Shown: positions 51,841 through 61,673 of the stretch, one piece after another
How positions within the stretch are numbered: position 1 is the stretch's first letter
Layout: the number at the start of each line of letters is the position of its first letter
Source: Clostridium muellerianum
GTDB lineage: Bacteria > Bacillota > Clostridia > Clostridiales > Clostridiaceae
Reading direction: 5' to 3'
Assembly (NCBI RefSeq): GCF_012926525.1
Contig: NZ_JABBNI010000007.1
Span: 102,272-166,271, forward strand
Length of the DNA stretch: 64,000 nucleotides
The notes under the pieces: model-generated
The model's database searches: none
The model's input: the letters and a program-made list of their open reading frames with translations, nothing else
What the model was told of the DNA's origin: nothing
Made by a program: the position numbers and the translations under genes

Positions 51841-52472
51841 TTTAACATCATCTCCTTAAAAAGCATTATGATTCCTGAATACATATAAAATATTCCAATT
51901 ATTAAAGAACACATTTGGCCTATGAATTTAATTTGTTTTCCTTTTAAAATACCTATAAAAGGAATGGGTATAAAGTAAATGGTGGTGCCTATAAAGAAAG
52001 CAATAAAATATAAAATGCTGCTGATAATGTTGGAAAAAAAAGCAGCATCGGAAAAAGCTAAAATAAATGGCGGACATACATTTATGCCAGTTAAAAACCC
52101 TAAAAGCAGTACTGTAGCAAAGCTATTTCTTCTATTTGAGTGGTTAAAAATTTTACTAAAATATTTAATGTTGCAAGCTCTGTGGGATTTTGAAAATGTG
52201 TAAATTATAAGTATAAATGATAAAAATATATAAGACAGAGAAAATATAATTTCTTTATAGTAGGATTGTTTTATTATAAAGTTTCCTGTAATCCATGCTA
52301 AAAGAGCAAATAATATATAACCGAGAAGTCTTCCTAACATGAATTTGGATAAACAAATAAAATTCCATTTTGTCTTTTTATTCTCGCTTAAAATATAGGG
52401 AACAAACACAGGAATGCAAGAAGCAAGGCAATAGCCGCCACTTGAAAGTCCCAAAATAAATCCTTTGAACAT
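51837..52472 (-). CDS. DsbD/UreH-like transmembrane redox protein (sulfite exporter TauE/SafE-like)
   Basis: 211 residues, ATG with AAAGGAGGT upstream. Six hydrophobic segments. The first has GLSSGGYCLASCIPVFVPYI with two cysteines before Pro, and the fourth has LGFLTGINVCPPFILAF (C-P-P). Paired Cys-Pro helices are the mark of DsbD_2/UreH_2 proteins that shuttle electrons or transport metals across the membrane. First gene of a three-gene operon with the polyferredoxin; the 4-bp overlap implies coupling. Substrate unknown. Confidence 0.82.
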   Translation of the reverse strand: MFKGFILGLSSGGYCLASCIPVFVPYILSENKKTKWNFICLSKFMLGRLLGYILFALLAWITGNFIIKQSYYKEIIFSLSYIFLSFILIIYTFSKSHRACNIKYFSKIFNHSNRRNSFATVLLLGFLTGINVCPPFILAFSDAAFFSNIISSILYFIAFFIGTTIYFIPIPFIGILKGKQIKFIGQMCSLIIGIFYMYSGIIMLFKEMMLK

Positions 52473-52791
52473 ATAAGGTACCTCCTTTTTTCTACAATTC
52501 TATTGTAGTTAATTTTATCAACCTAAACTATAGATTGCTTTTAACATGCAATATTGAGTATGTAAGATGCATTTAGATTAAATTGAAAGAAAGTTCATTT
52601 ATTAACAATTATTTAAAAGTTATAATATGCTTGAAAAAAAGGATTATAGGGTCTTGTTATAGGATCAATGAATCTTAAGGTTTTCTTAAGGTTTTCTTTA
52701 ATATTTTTTGAATGTTTTTTTTTAATATATATGTACAAGGTAAATGTTTTAAGTGATAATGAAATTAAGTTAAAATATGGAGGGAAACATT
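52473..52791. promoter_or_regulatory. Divergent intergenic region with an 11-bp direct repeat
   Basis: CTTAAGGTTTT occurs twice in tandem at 52674-52684 and 52685-52695, an 11-bp period like that of OmpR/PhoB-type binding sites. It lies about 100 bp before the DUF4003 gene and 200 bp from the redox operon start. No RNA gene is recognised in the rest. Confidence 0.5.
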
Positions 52792-53790
52792 ATGAATATA
52801 GAATTAAAAGGAAAAGTAAATTTAATGGTGGAAAATTATAAGGAACTAAAAGGCAATTTTAAATGGGATACAAACATATTAAAACATTTTTGTGCAATGA
52901 TGAATGCCACAAGGTCAGAAAAGGTGAATATAGATAAAATTAAAGAAATAAAAAAATATATAAAAGAAGAAACAGGTTTGATATCTGACTATAGAGGAAA
53001 TAATTTATTGATTATGGCAAGTCTTTTATGTTTTGAAGAGGATTATAAAAGCTTTTTTAAGAACATGGTATGGGTTCATGAAAAGATGAGCCAATATGGA
53101 TTTAGAAAGAGTCCGTACTTACCACTAGCTACTTATACTATAGTTAAAGATGTGCCAGAAGAGCAGTGGAATCATAAGATTCAAAGAATGGATGAATTTT
53201 ATAAAAGCATGAAGAAAAATCATTTTTGGTTAACTTCTACCGATGATTATGTTTTTGCTGCAGTACTTGCTGCTACAGAATTGGACGTAAAAGAAACTAT
53301 GGAAAAGATAGAAGAATGTTATAAAGTTTTAAGTGAAGAGGGTTTTTGGAAGGGAAATGATCTTCAAACTTTATCTCATATTATGGCACTTGGCGAAGAG
53401 TCTGTTTATGAAAAATGTAAAAAGGCAAATTCGCTTTATAATAAACTTAAAAGTGAGAAATGTAAACTTAAATATAGTGGACTCGCAACGCTGGGAGTGT
53501 TAACCCTTATTTGTGAGGATGAAAATGAAATAGTTAGAGAAGTAAAAGAGGTTAATGACTTTATTTATGAAAAAGATGGATATGGTATGTGGAGTTTAGA
53601 TAAATCCATGAGAACTATACTTTCAGCTAATTTAGTTTCTGATTTTTATATAGATGAAATGAAAAAAGGAGTACTTAAGGTTGCACTAGCAAATAGTATT
53701 AATGCTATTATTATTGCTCAAGAACAAGCAGCAATTGCAGCTTGCATTGCAGCAAGTGCTGCTGCATCTTCTTCATCAAGTTCATCATAA
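52792..53790 (+). CDS. DUF4003 family protein with Ser-rich tail
   Basis: 332 residues from ATG 52792; the upstream ATG 52777 overlaps the TATGGAGGG ribosome-binding site. Mostly helical, with the family-typical segments LMVENYKELKGNFKWDTNIL, HEKMSQYGFRKSPYLPLATY and FWKGNDLQTLSHIMALGEE. The C-terminus has an Ala-rich helix (EQAAIAACIAASAAA) ending in seven serines. Function of the family is unknown. It stands alone and faces a tandem CTTAAGG repeat that may be a response-regulator site. Confidence 0.82.
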   Translation: MNIELKGKVNLMVENYKELKGNFKWDTNILKHFCAMMNATRSEKVNIDKIKEIKKYIKEETGLISDYRGNNLLIMASLLCFEEDYKSFFKNMVWVHEKMSQYGFRKSPYLPLATYTIVKDVPEEQWNHKIQRMDEFYKSMKKNHFWLTSTDDYVFAAVLAATELDVKETMEKIEECYKVLSEEGFWKGNDLQTLSHIMALGEESVYEKCKKANSLYNKLKSEKCKLKYSGLATLGVLTLICEDENEIVREVKEVNDFIYEKDGYGMWSLDKSMRTILSANLVSDFYIDEMKKGVLKVALANSINAIIIAQEQAAIAACIAASAAASSSSSSS

Positions 53791-53854
53791 GAAAATAAGT
53801 GTAATTATAAACTTAACTTCCGTAGTTTAAAAATAATGTGAAGCAAAGTGCAGT

Positions 53855-53930
53855 AAAAGTTTGGATTTTAACTTATCCTATATCACTACATAAAAGTTAA
53901 AATCCAAACTAGTAACTTCAAGTATACACC
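53855..53930. repeat. Palindromic element between convergent genes, copy B
   Basis: AGTTTGGATTTTAACTT / AAGTTAAAATCCAAACT arms (53858-53874 and 53894-53910) around ATCCTATATCACTACATAA. It is homologous in inverted orientation to 47567-47660 and again sits between convergent genes. Confidence 0.65.
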
Positions 53931-54025
53931 GTATATTCAATGTGGACTCAACCTAAAAAGTTGTGTCGCAATGTGTTCACATTAAATATAAAAGAATTTA
54001 TTGATCTGTTTATAAGTGTTATAAC

Positions 54026-55048
54026 TTATCTGATAGCTTTAAATCCAATTAGTTCAATATTATGTGTCATATGATCAAGTTTTACAGGCTGTTCGTTCAT
54101 GAGATCTGTAGACAAATATTTTTTATTGTCATCAGCAAATACTGTAACAATAACTGCATCTTTGTTTTTAAGAATATCCTGAGCCTTCAAAGCACCTAGG
54201 AAGTTTGCACCAGAAGAAATACCAACGCCAATACCGAAAACTCTGGAGAGTTTTCTTGCCATATTGATGGCATCACCGTCGTCAACCATTACAATATCGT
54301 CAAGCTCATCAAGTTTAACAATTTCAGGAATAAACTCATCACCGATTCCTGCAATTCTGTGAGGACCAACTATTTTTCCTCCTGAAGACATAGTTGGAGA
54401 ATTGGCTGGATCAAGAGGAAATGCTTTGCAATTTGGATATACTTCTTGAACTGCCTTCATAATACCCATAATAGTTCCACCTGTACCAACACCTGCAACA
54501 ATACCATCAGGCACTTTTCTGAATTTAGCAATTTGATCTAAAATTTCTTTACCAGTTGTTTTATAGTGAGCATCCACATTTAGGGGATTGGAGAATTGGT
54601 GAGGTAAGAAAGCTCCTTTTTCCACGCCCATTTTATCTGCTAATTTAATAGAACCTGTAAAGCCACCTTCCTCTTTAGAAACAGAACGAATAGTTGCACC
54701 AAGACTCTGCATAAGATTTACACGTTCCTTACTCATCCAATCTGGCATAAAGATTGTAACAGGATTTCCAAGGTAAGCACCAACTGCACAAAAAGCAATA
54801 CCTGTATTTCCACTAGTTGCTTCAGCAATAGCATTACCTTCTTTTATAATTCCTGTTTCATATGCATTTTTCATGATATGATAGGCAATTCTATCCTTTA
54901 TGCTTCCAGAATAATTATAATATTCTGCTTTGGCATAGACCTTTCTATCTTCACCTTTGTATTTAAGTGATATTTCAAGCATTGGTGTGTTACCAATCAT
55001 TGCATCTAGTCCTTTGAATTTTTTTAACATTTTCTTACTTATAGTCAT
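54026..55048 (-). CDS. PLP-dependent cysteine synthase family protein
   Basis: 340 residues, ATG with TTGGAGGT upstream. Fold-type II PLP motifs: MIGNTPMLEISLKY at the start, YYNYSGSIKDRIAYHIM with the PLP-binding Lys, AEATSGNTGIAFCAVG (substrate loop), and DGIVAGVGTGGTIMGIM (phosphate loop). The HRIAGIGDEFIPEIV segment is typical of CysK/CysM-like enzymes. It would make cysteine from O-acetylserine and sulfide or perform a related beta-replacement. The C-terminal extension STDLMNEQPVKLDHMTHNIE is longer than that of CysK, so it could be a CBS-like or specialised member. Single gene. Confidence 0.88.
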   Translation of the reverse strand: MTISKKMLKKFKGLDAMIGNTPMLEISLKYKGEDRKVYAKAEYYNYSGSIKDRIAYHIMKNAYETGIIKEGNAIAEATSGNTGIAFCAVGAYLGNPVTIFMPDWMSKERVNLMQSLGATIRSVSKEEGGFTGSIKLADKMGVEKGAFLPHQFSNPLNVDAHYKTTGKEILDQIAKFRKVPDGIVAGVGTGGTIMGIMKAVQEVYPNCKAFPLDPANSPTMSSGGKIVGPHRIAGIGDEFIPEIVKLDELDDIVMVDDGDAINMARKLSRVFGIGVGISSGANFLGALKAQDILKNKDAVIVTVFADDNKKYLSTDLMNEQPVKLDHMTHNIELIGFKAIR

Positions 55049-55383
55049 TGTTTATTACCTCCAATTATCAATATATGCAAAAAACTTGATTATTCTCACA
55101 TATATAATAAAAAATATTATGATTTTGATAAACAAGTAACTTCAGTTATTTCTTGTAATAAATTTAATTTGTCACAGATTAGAGTAGTATACGGATAAGA
55201 AAATATTCTGTTTTTTTAATTCAGCCAATTTATCCCATTGCTACCATTGCTAATACCTCCATCTGAGTCTAAGAATTACTTGATTATTAACAGATATTTG
55301 AGATAGTTTTATAATAATAAAAAACTTCAAAAACCAAAAACTTATTTTTAGTTTTTAAAAAGGGGATTAGAGAGGCAAATGTA
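55049..55383. other. Intergenic stretch between cysteine-synthase-like and capA-like genes
   Basis: A/T-rich divergent promoter region. TTTTTAGTTTTT tracts occur near 55340. I looked for a T-box or other riboswitch in the leader of the minus-strand gene and saw no convincing one. Confidence 0.35.
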
Positions 55384-55902
55384 TTGAATATCAAAGTAGG
55401 TATGATAAAAACAGTATTGAAAGCAACTGGTTTAATAAATTATAAAAAATATAAGTATTCTCAGGAATATAAAGATAATCTTAAATACATGGATTGGAGA
55501 GAAAAGCTTTGGTGGGGATATAAATTTTTTATTAAGCAGCCTGACATGGGACAAAGAGGAAATAATATTGAGGAATATTTTTTACATGAAAATTTGAAGT
55601 ATAACCGACCAAAGAATTTTATTAAAAAGAGCAGCTTGTTTCTAACTGCTGCAGGTGATTTAAATGCATCGGCTCATATAAGGCCAGATAATACAGAAAA
55701 CATGTGGGAAGATGTAGGTGATTTCTATTTTTCTGGAGATATTGTCGTGGCGAATTTGGAAGCACCATTAGATCCTAAACATTCTTCAAAGGGCGTGCCT
55801 ACAGAATTTACAGCTCCACCTGCTGAAGACTTAAAAAGACTTAAAAAACATTTATATAAATGCCTGCTCCCAAAGGAACATGGTAATTTACTTGTAAAAT
55901 AA
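55384..55902 (+). pseudogene. Truncated CapA family protein
   Basis: 172 residues from TTG 55384 (GAGAGG upstream). The segment SLFLTAAGDLNASAHIRPDN and GDFYFSGDIVVANLEAPLDP matches the N-terminus of the CapA/PgsA poly-gamma-glutamate capsule domain (GDxxL and NLE metal-site motifs). A full domain needs about 250 residues more, including the NNH and GxHPH metal ligands, which are absent. The frame ends with CLLPKEHGNLLVK just before a decayed peptidase gene. It is probably a deletion remnant; a short functional product is unlikely. Confidence 0.75.
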
Positions 55903-55917
55903 ATGGGAGGAATAAGT

Positions 55918-57254
55918 ATGGGGATTAATATTGATGATTTTAGTATAAATTTACTTCAAAAGCTTATAGGCTTTAATACTACAAACCCTCCAGGAAATGA
56001 GAGAGAATGTATATTATTTCTTGAAGGTATTTTTAAAAGTGAAGGATTTAAAACCCAAATCATAGGCAAAAATGATGAAAGACTTAATTTATATGTTCAT
56101 TATGAAGGAAAAGGCGAAGCACCTCCTCTACTTATGTATGGTCGTGTTGATGTTGTCACAACAGAAGGTAAAAAGTGGAAGCATGATCCATTTGCAGGGA
56201 AAATAAGTGATGGATGTATTTGAGGAAGAGGTACTCTGGATATGAAGGGTGCGGTTGCAATGATGTGTTCAGCGCTTATAAAAATGAAAAGGGAAAGAAA
56301 AAAGCCTTCTGGAGATATTATTCTAATGATTGTATGTGACGAAGAAAATGGTGGAATACAGGGTGCAAAATATGTATGTGATGAATATGCAGAACTTTTT
56401 AAAGATGTAAAATATGCTATTGGGGAAATTGGTGGATTTACTATGTATTTTGGAGAAAGAAAAGTTTATCCTATAATGATAGGTGAAAAGCAAAAATGTG
56501 ATGTGAAAATGACATTTAAGGGTGAAGGTGGCCATGGTTCTATGCCTGTTAGGGGAGGAGCAGTGGGTCAGCTTGGATACATTTTGAATGCAATGGATAA
56601 AAAGTATATGCCTTGTCATATTATACCTGAAGTGAAACTGATGTTATCTGAACTTTGAGCTGTACTACCATCTCCATATAAAATTATTTTTAAATCACTG
56701 ATGAATCCTATTACATGCAATAAAACACTTAAGCTTTTAAAGGGTAAAGGTAGATTTTTTGAACCATTGCTTCACAATACAATTACTCCTACAATTGTAA
56801 AGGGAGGAAAGAAAATTAATGTTATACCACAAGAAATAACTCTTGAGTTTGATGGTAGAATACTACCTGGATATGGTCCAGATAATCTTAAGAAAGAAAT
56901 AAAAGCATTATTACTTGGAAGAGAAGTTAATATAGAAATTACGAACTTTGTAAAAGGGCCAATAAGCTTAATATGGGGCTTTACAAATTTTTAGTAAGTA
57001 TTTTAAAGGAAAAGGACAATGATGGTGCACCAATACCTTATTTTGCAAGCGGAGTAACAGATGCAAGACATTTTTCAAAACTTGGAATACAGACCTATGG
57101 CTTTACACCAATGTATTTTGAAAAGGGTGTGGATTATTCTAAGCTTATACATTCCGCAAATGAAAGAATACCAATAAAAGCACTTAAGTTTGGTACAGAT
57201 GCTATATATAAACTTCTTACAGGGTATGATAGCAGCATAATTTTAAAAAGTTAG
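55918..57254 (+). pseudogene. Decayed M20 family metallopeptidase
   Basis: The start at 55918 has GGGAGG upstream. In one frame the M20 motifs run TTNPPGNE, LLMYGRVDVV (normally GHxDVV, His lost), then TGA at 56221, where GRGTLDMKGAVAMM follows and Trp or Tyr is usual. Next come MIVCDEENGG (catalytic E-E), GGHGSMP, and a second TGA at 56656. A frameshift near 56975 leads to MGLYKFLVSILKEKDNDGAP and YFASGVTDARHFSKLGIQTY. Two stops, a frameshift and a lost metal ligand mark it as non-functional. Confidence 0.88.
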
Positions 57255-57304
57255 GATTATGATTAAAACTTATTCATGTTATAATGTCAATGTAAAATAA
57301 GGTG

Positions 57305-57348
57305 TCACTATAAATTGTTTATTTACGTGAAGTGATAATTTATAGTGA
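57305..57348 (+). promoter_or_regulatory. Inverted repeat upstream of the TetR gene
   Basis: TCACTATAAATT (57305-57316) and AATTTATAGTGA (57337-57348), perfect 12-bp arms 20 bp apart. It may be paired operators or a hairpin; it lies 58 bp before the TTG start. Confidence 0.5.
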
Positions 57349-57405
57349 ACAAAATCATATATTGTAATCTTGTTGAACTTATTTTCAGCATAGGGAGGGA
57401 ATAGC

Positions 57406-57957
57406 TTGAAAGAAAGAATACTTGATGCTGTTTACAGGCTTGTTAAAGTTAAAGGTATAAATGGCTTTACTATGAATGATATTTCAAAAGAGCTTCATAT
57501 AGGAAAACAGACTATATACACATATTTCAAAAGTAAAGATGAATTAATGATAGAACTTGTAAGAAGCAGCTTAGAAGATAATAAAACTCTAACTGAAGAA
57601 GCTGTTGCAGAGGCTCATGAACTTAAAGAAAAACTAAAAGCGGCACTGATTTCATACCATAAATATAAGATACCTTTAGAACTTTTAGAGGAAATTAGAA
57701 AAATATATCCAGAATTATGGGGAATGTTAGAAGAACAGAGAAACTTTAAGCTTAAAATTGTAAGGGATATATTAGATGAAGGAATAGAAGATGGTGAAGT
57801 ATCAAAAAAGATAAATCCACAAATTATAAATTATTTACTTGATAAGGTTACATTAGCCCTATTAAATGACGAATTTCTTCAGAAAAATAATACGACTTTA
57901 AATCAGGCTCTTGAAGAATTAATAAATCTCATTTTTTATGGGATACTTATAAGATAA
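57406..57957 (+). CDS. TetR/AcrR family transcriptional regulator
   Basis: 183 residues from TTG 57406, with GGGAGGG 6 nt upstream. The N-terminal helix-turn-helix KERILDAVYRLVKVKGINGF, TMNDISKELHIGKQTIYTYF and KSKDELMIELV is clear. The C-terminal all-helical domain is not assignable to a ligand class. It has no adjacent intact target gene: upstream is the decayed peptidase, downstream a convergent chemoreceptor. The 12-bp inverted repeat in its own promoter region suggests autoregulation. Confidence 0.88.
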   Translation: MKERILDAVYRLVKVKGINGFTMNDISKELHIGKQTIYTYFKSKDELMIELVRSSLEDNKTLTEEAVAEAHELKEKLKAALISYHKYKIPLELLEEIRKIYPELWGMLEEQRNFKLKIVRDILDEGIEDGEVSKKINPQIINYLLDKVTLALLNDEFLQKNNTTLNQALEELINLIFYGILIR

Positions 57958-58034
57958 AAGATTTGTTATCTTGCTAAAAACAATAAGGAAAAAGCAAAAA
58001 TTTTGTAATGCATTCAATATTACATTATATAAAA

Positions 58035-58066
58035 AATAAGAGCAACTGTAGTTACTCTTATTTTTT
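58035..58066. terminator. Bidirectional terminator
   Basis: AATAAGAGCAACT / AGTTACTCTTATT stem with one mismatch followed by TTTTT; A-rich on the other side. It lies between convergent genes. Confidence 0.7.
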
Positions 58067-58114
58067 AAAGTATATCTAGGAGATATCTCACAATCGCTAT
58101 TTTTAAAAACTTAT

Positions 58115-60109
58115 TTAAATTTTAAATTTAGAAATTTGGATTTTTAATTTATCAGCACAATCTTTTGCTTTAAACACCTGTTCTAATATATAACTTGAGT
58201 TATCATTAATTCCAAGTATTTTATCTGAAATGTTTACTAGTCCATTTGTTCCTTCACTTGCAGATTGTGTTACACTATCTATGGTTTTCAGTACATCACT
58301 AATTGATGCTAAAAGTTCTTGTGATGTGGAACTAAAATCTACTACTAAACTTTCTACAAATTTAGCATCATTACTATATTCATCTGCTACTGTAATCATT
58401 GACTTATAATCATTAGTTACATCGGTTTCCATAAACTTCAAAATGTTATTGGAATTTTGTGAAAGGTTTTTTACTGCCTCGATTACTTTATTAGTTATAT
58501 TTTGTATTTTAGAAGCTGCATCTTTTGATTGTTCAGCAAGTTCTTTAATTTCTTCAGCTACTACTGCAAATCCTTTTCCTGCTTCTCCTGCTCTTGCAGC
58601 TTCAATAGCTGCATTTAAAGCTAAAAGGCCTGTTTGTTCTGTTATTTCCATAATGGTGTCTGAAAGTACATTTATTTCTTCTGCAACACTTGAGTTTTTT
58701 ATGGCAATTTCAAGTTCTTTTGTTGTATTTGCAAACATTTCATAACCTTTTTTTTGAGACATTTGAATATTTTTTTTAGTTTTATTTGCCCTTTCATTTA
58801 TTTTTTCAGCCTGCATTGCACCTTGTTGTGATTTTTTAGCTATACTTTGAGTAGCTTGACCTATTTCTTGTGATGCAGCTGACATTTCTTCAGCAGCAGC
58901 GGTTGTTTCTTCCATACCTGCTGATAATTCTTCTGTATTTGCTGATACATCTGTTACATCTTCACTTAAATTTGACATTTTATCTTTTACAGTAGTTACT
59001 ATATTTTCTATTGTATATGATTCATCTCTTACTTGTTTTATTAATTCTATAATTGAACCTTTCATTGAAATTGTAGCATTGGCAAGTTGTCCTATTTCAT
59101 CTTTCCTTCCTAATAAATAATCGCAGCTATTATCAGGAGTTAAATCTAAATTAGAAGTTCTATTTACTGATTTTGTTAAAGATATTATTGGATTTGCAAT
59201 TTTTCCTCCAACGTATAAAGAAAATAAAATTGAAAGTGCTAGTACTGCAATTATTACTAAAGTAAATCCTATAAGTAATGAGTGTAATGGTTTTTCTAAT
59301 TCACTTTTAGGTACTGTAATACCAACAATCCAATTACAAGAACTAATTTTACTGGTGACAAAATATTTTTCTTTATTATCAAAATCTTTTAATAAAGTTA
59401 TTTGATTGTTTAATATTTTAGAAAATATTCCATTCATAATTGTGTTAATGTTTTTACTTTGATTTTTAGCAGGTTGAAAATCTTTATTAGGATGCACTAT
59501 AAAATTATTTTTATTATCTAATAAAAATGTATAACTATTATTTATAGTTTTTGATTTTTCTAATGTAGTTGTAATTGTATCTAATTTGATATCACAACTT
59601 ACAACTCCAATTATTTCATTGTTTTTTACTATAGGTCTAGATATAGAAACTATTAATTTTTTTGTAAGTTCATCTAAATACGGTTCAGAATAAACCAATC
59701 CATTTTTTTGGACAGCATTTTTATACCAATCTCTTTGAGTACAATCAAAATCTTCGTTAGGTACCCAACCAGATCCATCTAAATATCGCTTGTCTTTAAA
59801 ACCTATATATGAACCTGCAGTGTTAGGATTATCCTTTGTCTTTTCTTTTAAATATTCTAAAATCTTATTATTATCATTTAGGTCCATTTGCTCAATATTG
59901 CTACCAATTTCTTTAACTATTTTTCCTTGACCATCAATCCAACCATTAATCATTTCAGAATATTTGCCTGATTGTGCAACAATCTTACCCTTAGATTCAT
60001 TCATTATTAAATTGTAAGATATAAAATAACTTACTGAAGCTAGTACTAATAAACTTAGTATGCATATAGACGAGATAATTAACGTGATATTTTGTTTAAT
60101 ACTTTTCAT
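58115..60109 (-). CDS. Methyl-accepting chemotaxis protein with dCache_1 sensor
   Basis: 664 residues; ATG with AAAAGGAGA upstream on the minus strand. TM1 is [20 protein letters not shown]. The extracytoplasmic dCache_1 domain (about 35-280) has [34 protein letters not shown] and [20 protein letters not shown], motifs found in amino-acid-binding dCache domains. TM2 is at about 284-304 and HAMP follows. The signalling tip is [20 protein letters not shown] then [14 protein letters not shown]. It shares only the signalling core with the receptor at 38901. Single gene. Confidence 0.94.
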   Translation of the reverse strand: MKSIKQNITLIISSICILSLLVLASVSYFISYNLIMNESKGKIVAQSGKYSEMINGWIDGQGKIVKEIGSNIEQMDLNDNNKILEYLKEKTKDNPNTAGSYIGFKDKRYLDGSGWVPNEDFDCTQRDWYKNAVQKNGLVYSEPYLDELTKKLIVSISRPIVKNNEIIGVVSCDIKLDTITTTLEKSKTINNSYTFLLDNKNNFIVHPNKDFQPAKNQSKNINTIMNGIFSKILNNQITLLKDFDNKEKYFVTSKISSCNWIVGITVPKSELEKPLHSLLIGFTLVIIAVLALSILFSLYVGGKIANPIISLTKSVNRTSNLDLTPDNSCDYLLGRKDEIGQLANATISMKGSIIELIKQVRDESYTIENIVTTVKDKMSNLSEDVTDVSANTEELSAGMEETTAAAEEMSAASQEIGQATQSIAKKSQQGAMQAEKINERANKTKKNIQMSQKKGYEMFANTTKELEIAIKNSSVAEEINVLSDTIMEITEQTGLLALNAAIEAARAGEAGKGFAVVAEEIKELAEQSKDAASKIQNITNKVIEAVKNLSQNSNNILKFMETDVTNDYKSMITVADEYSNDAKFVESLVVDFSSTSQELLASISDVLKTIDSVTQSASEGTNGLVNISDKILGINDNSSYILEQVFKAKDCADKLKIQISKFKI

Positions 60110-60483
60110 GAATTATAACTTCTCCTTTTGTAAATATTTGCATAACCAAATAGAATTTGGTTATGCAAGTGACATTATATACCTAGTTTTATTCGTTTTC
60201 AACACTAGTTTTCATATTAATTCCAATTTAGCATAAAAGTAAATATAGTTTAAAGCAATGCATAGTTTACGGTGAAGCGTTTTCAAAATTTTTGTATAGA
60301 GTTATAAAAAAAGTCAAAAATTATCAATCTGTATATTAAAAATTCATGTATTAAAAATATGTGCTGAAAAATAATTAATATTCAAAAATAATAAATTTAG
60401 GTGTAAAATGCAAACAACAATCATTATTAAATAATAAATAATTTTAATGAAGTGATGTAGACAGAGATGGGAGGAATTAATTT
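60110..60483. other. Non-coding stretch upstream of the chemoreceptor
   Basis: A/T-rich; a TATGCAAG / CTTGCATA-like inverted motif at about 60140-60170 (TTTGCATAACCAAATAGAAT, TTGGTTATGCAAG) forms a hairpin of about 12 bp near the chemoreceptor start. No gene is recognised. Confidence 0.4.
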
Positions 60484-60573
60484 GCAATTAAAAGTATTAA
60501 GACAAAAATAGGAACTTTTCTAATTTATACTGACAGTTTTTGTTCAATAGCTGCTGCTATTGTTTCAAATTAA
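60484..60573 (+). pseudogene. Relic of a chemoreceptor N-terminus
   Basis: The frame reads AIKSIKTKIGTFLIYTDSFC then SIAAAIVSN and stops at 60573. This is the usual first transmembrane segment of clostridial chemoreceptors (x-KSIKTKI-hydrophobic-SY). It is preceded by GGGAGGAATTAATTTG, a ribosome-binding site now out of frame with it. Nothing else of the gene remains before 60770. Confidence 0.55.
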
Positions 60574-60803
60574 GAATAAATATTATGTTATTTACGTTCT
60601 TAATACTTTGAAACATATAATATATAATGAAATACTATAAAAGATAAGTTATAATAATTATATGTATACATTGTCAGTACAAGAAAATTTATGCAAGAAT
60701 CTTTTAGAATCAATGAAAGCTCTGTTTTTAATAAGCTTAAACTTTAAAGTGAAAACATACAAAATATTATTTGAAAATTTCATTTATAATTATGGAGGAA
60801 AGT

Positions 60804-61514
60804 ATGACAGATAAAAATAAAGGAAAAGTTGTTATCTATTTAATGAGACATGGACAAACTATTTTAAATAAAGCTGAGAGAACTCAAGGCTGGTGCGATG
60901 GTGTTCTTACAAAAGAAGGTATAGAGGTAGCTGTAAACACTGGATTGGGACTTAGTAATATAAATTTTAAAGCAGCTTACAGCAGCGATTTAGGTAGAGC
61001 AGTAAAAACTGCAAAAATTGTTATAAGTGAAAATAAGGTTAGTACAAATTTAAAATTAAAAGAACTTGAAGGCTTAAGAGAGGTGTATTTTGGAAAATAT
61101 GAAGGTGAGTTTCACAATATAATGTTTAATGACATACTTAATTATCTCAATGTAAGCTCAATTAAAGAAGCAGAAGCAAAATATGACTTTCAAAAAGAAT
61201 ATTGTAATGCTTGTGCTGCTTTAGATGAAACAGAAGAAGCTGAAAGTTATGACATTATAATAAAAAGATTAATGAAAAGCTTAAAGGATATATGTGAGGA
61301 AAATTCAAAGGATAATGGAGGAAATGTACTTATAGTAGCTCATGGTGGAGTGATTAGGTTGATTATTGATTATTTGGACAAGAGTTTTAGTGTGCGAGCT
61401 TTGGACAATTCTAGTATATCTAAAGTTGTATATGAAAATGAAAACTTTAAAGTTGAGTCTGTAAATGATACTAGTTATAGTGAAAAAGGAAAAGCTATGA
61501 ATAAAACAATATAG
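60804..61514 (+). CDS. Histidine phosphatase family protein (phosphoglycerate-mutase-like)
   Basis: 236 residues from ATG 60804, with TGGAGGAA 5 nt upstream; an ATG at 60771 has no site. The catalytic motif is VVIYLMRHGQTILNKAERTQ (phospho-His in RHGQT), with the second motif LKELEGLREVYFGKYEGEFH (E acid) and the third NVLIVAHGGVIRLIIDYL. AAYSSDLGRAVKTAKIV supplies the second Arg. Such enzymes hydrolyse small phosphate esters, for example sugar phosphates or alpha-ribazole phosphate. No cobalamin or sugar genes are near, so the substrate stays open. Confidence 0.9.
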   Translation: MTDKNKGKVVIYLMRHGQTILNKAERTQGWCDGVLTKEGIEVAVNTGLGLSNINFKAAYSSDLGRAVKTAKIVISENKVSTNLKLKELEGLREVYFGKYEGEFHNIMFNDILNYLNVSSIKEAEAKYDFQKEYCNACAALDETEEAESYDIIIKRLMKSLKDICEENSKDNGGNVLIVAHGGVIRLIIDYLDKSFSVRALDNSSISKVVYENENFKVESVNDTSYSEKGKAMNKTI

Positions 61515-61541
61515 AAAAATGTAACTATTTTGAAGTATTAT

Positions 61542-61607
61542 GGTTGTTGCATTAAATAATTTACATGCAATATATAATTTATAGTAGTTGTTTTTAATGC
61601 AACAGCC
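61542..61607. repeat. Long inverted repeat between convergent genes
   Basis: GGTTGTTGCATTAAA (61542-61556) and TTTAATGCAACAGCC (61593-61607), 15-bp arms with one G-T pair and a 36-nt loop. It may work as a terminator for either flanking gene. Confidence 0.5.
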
Positions 61608-61673
61608 GTAGAATAAGTAAATAACTGAATAATAAAAAGCAATTATAAAAATTGTGTTTGAAATTTATAAATT

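Noticed and set aside
55918..57254. In-frame TGA codons as evidence for an altered genetic code or selenocysteine
   Set aside because: Only this gene shows them, a frameshift and a lost metal-ligand His are also present, and no selenocysteine insertion element was seen.
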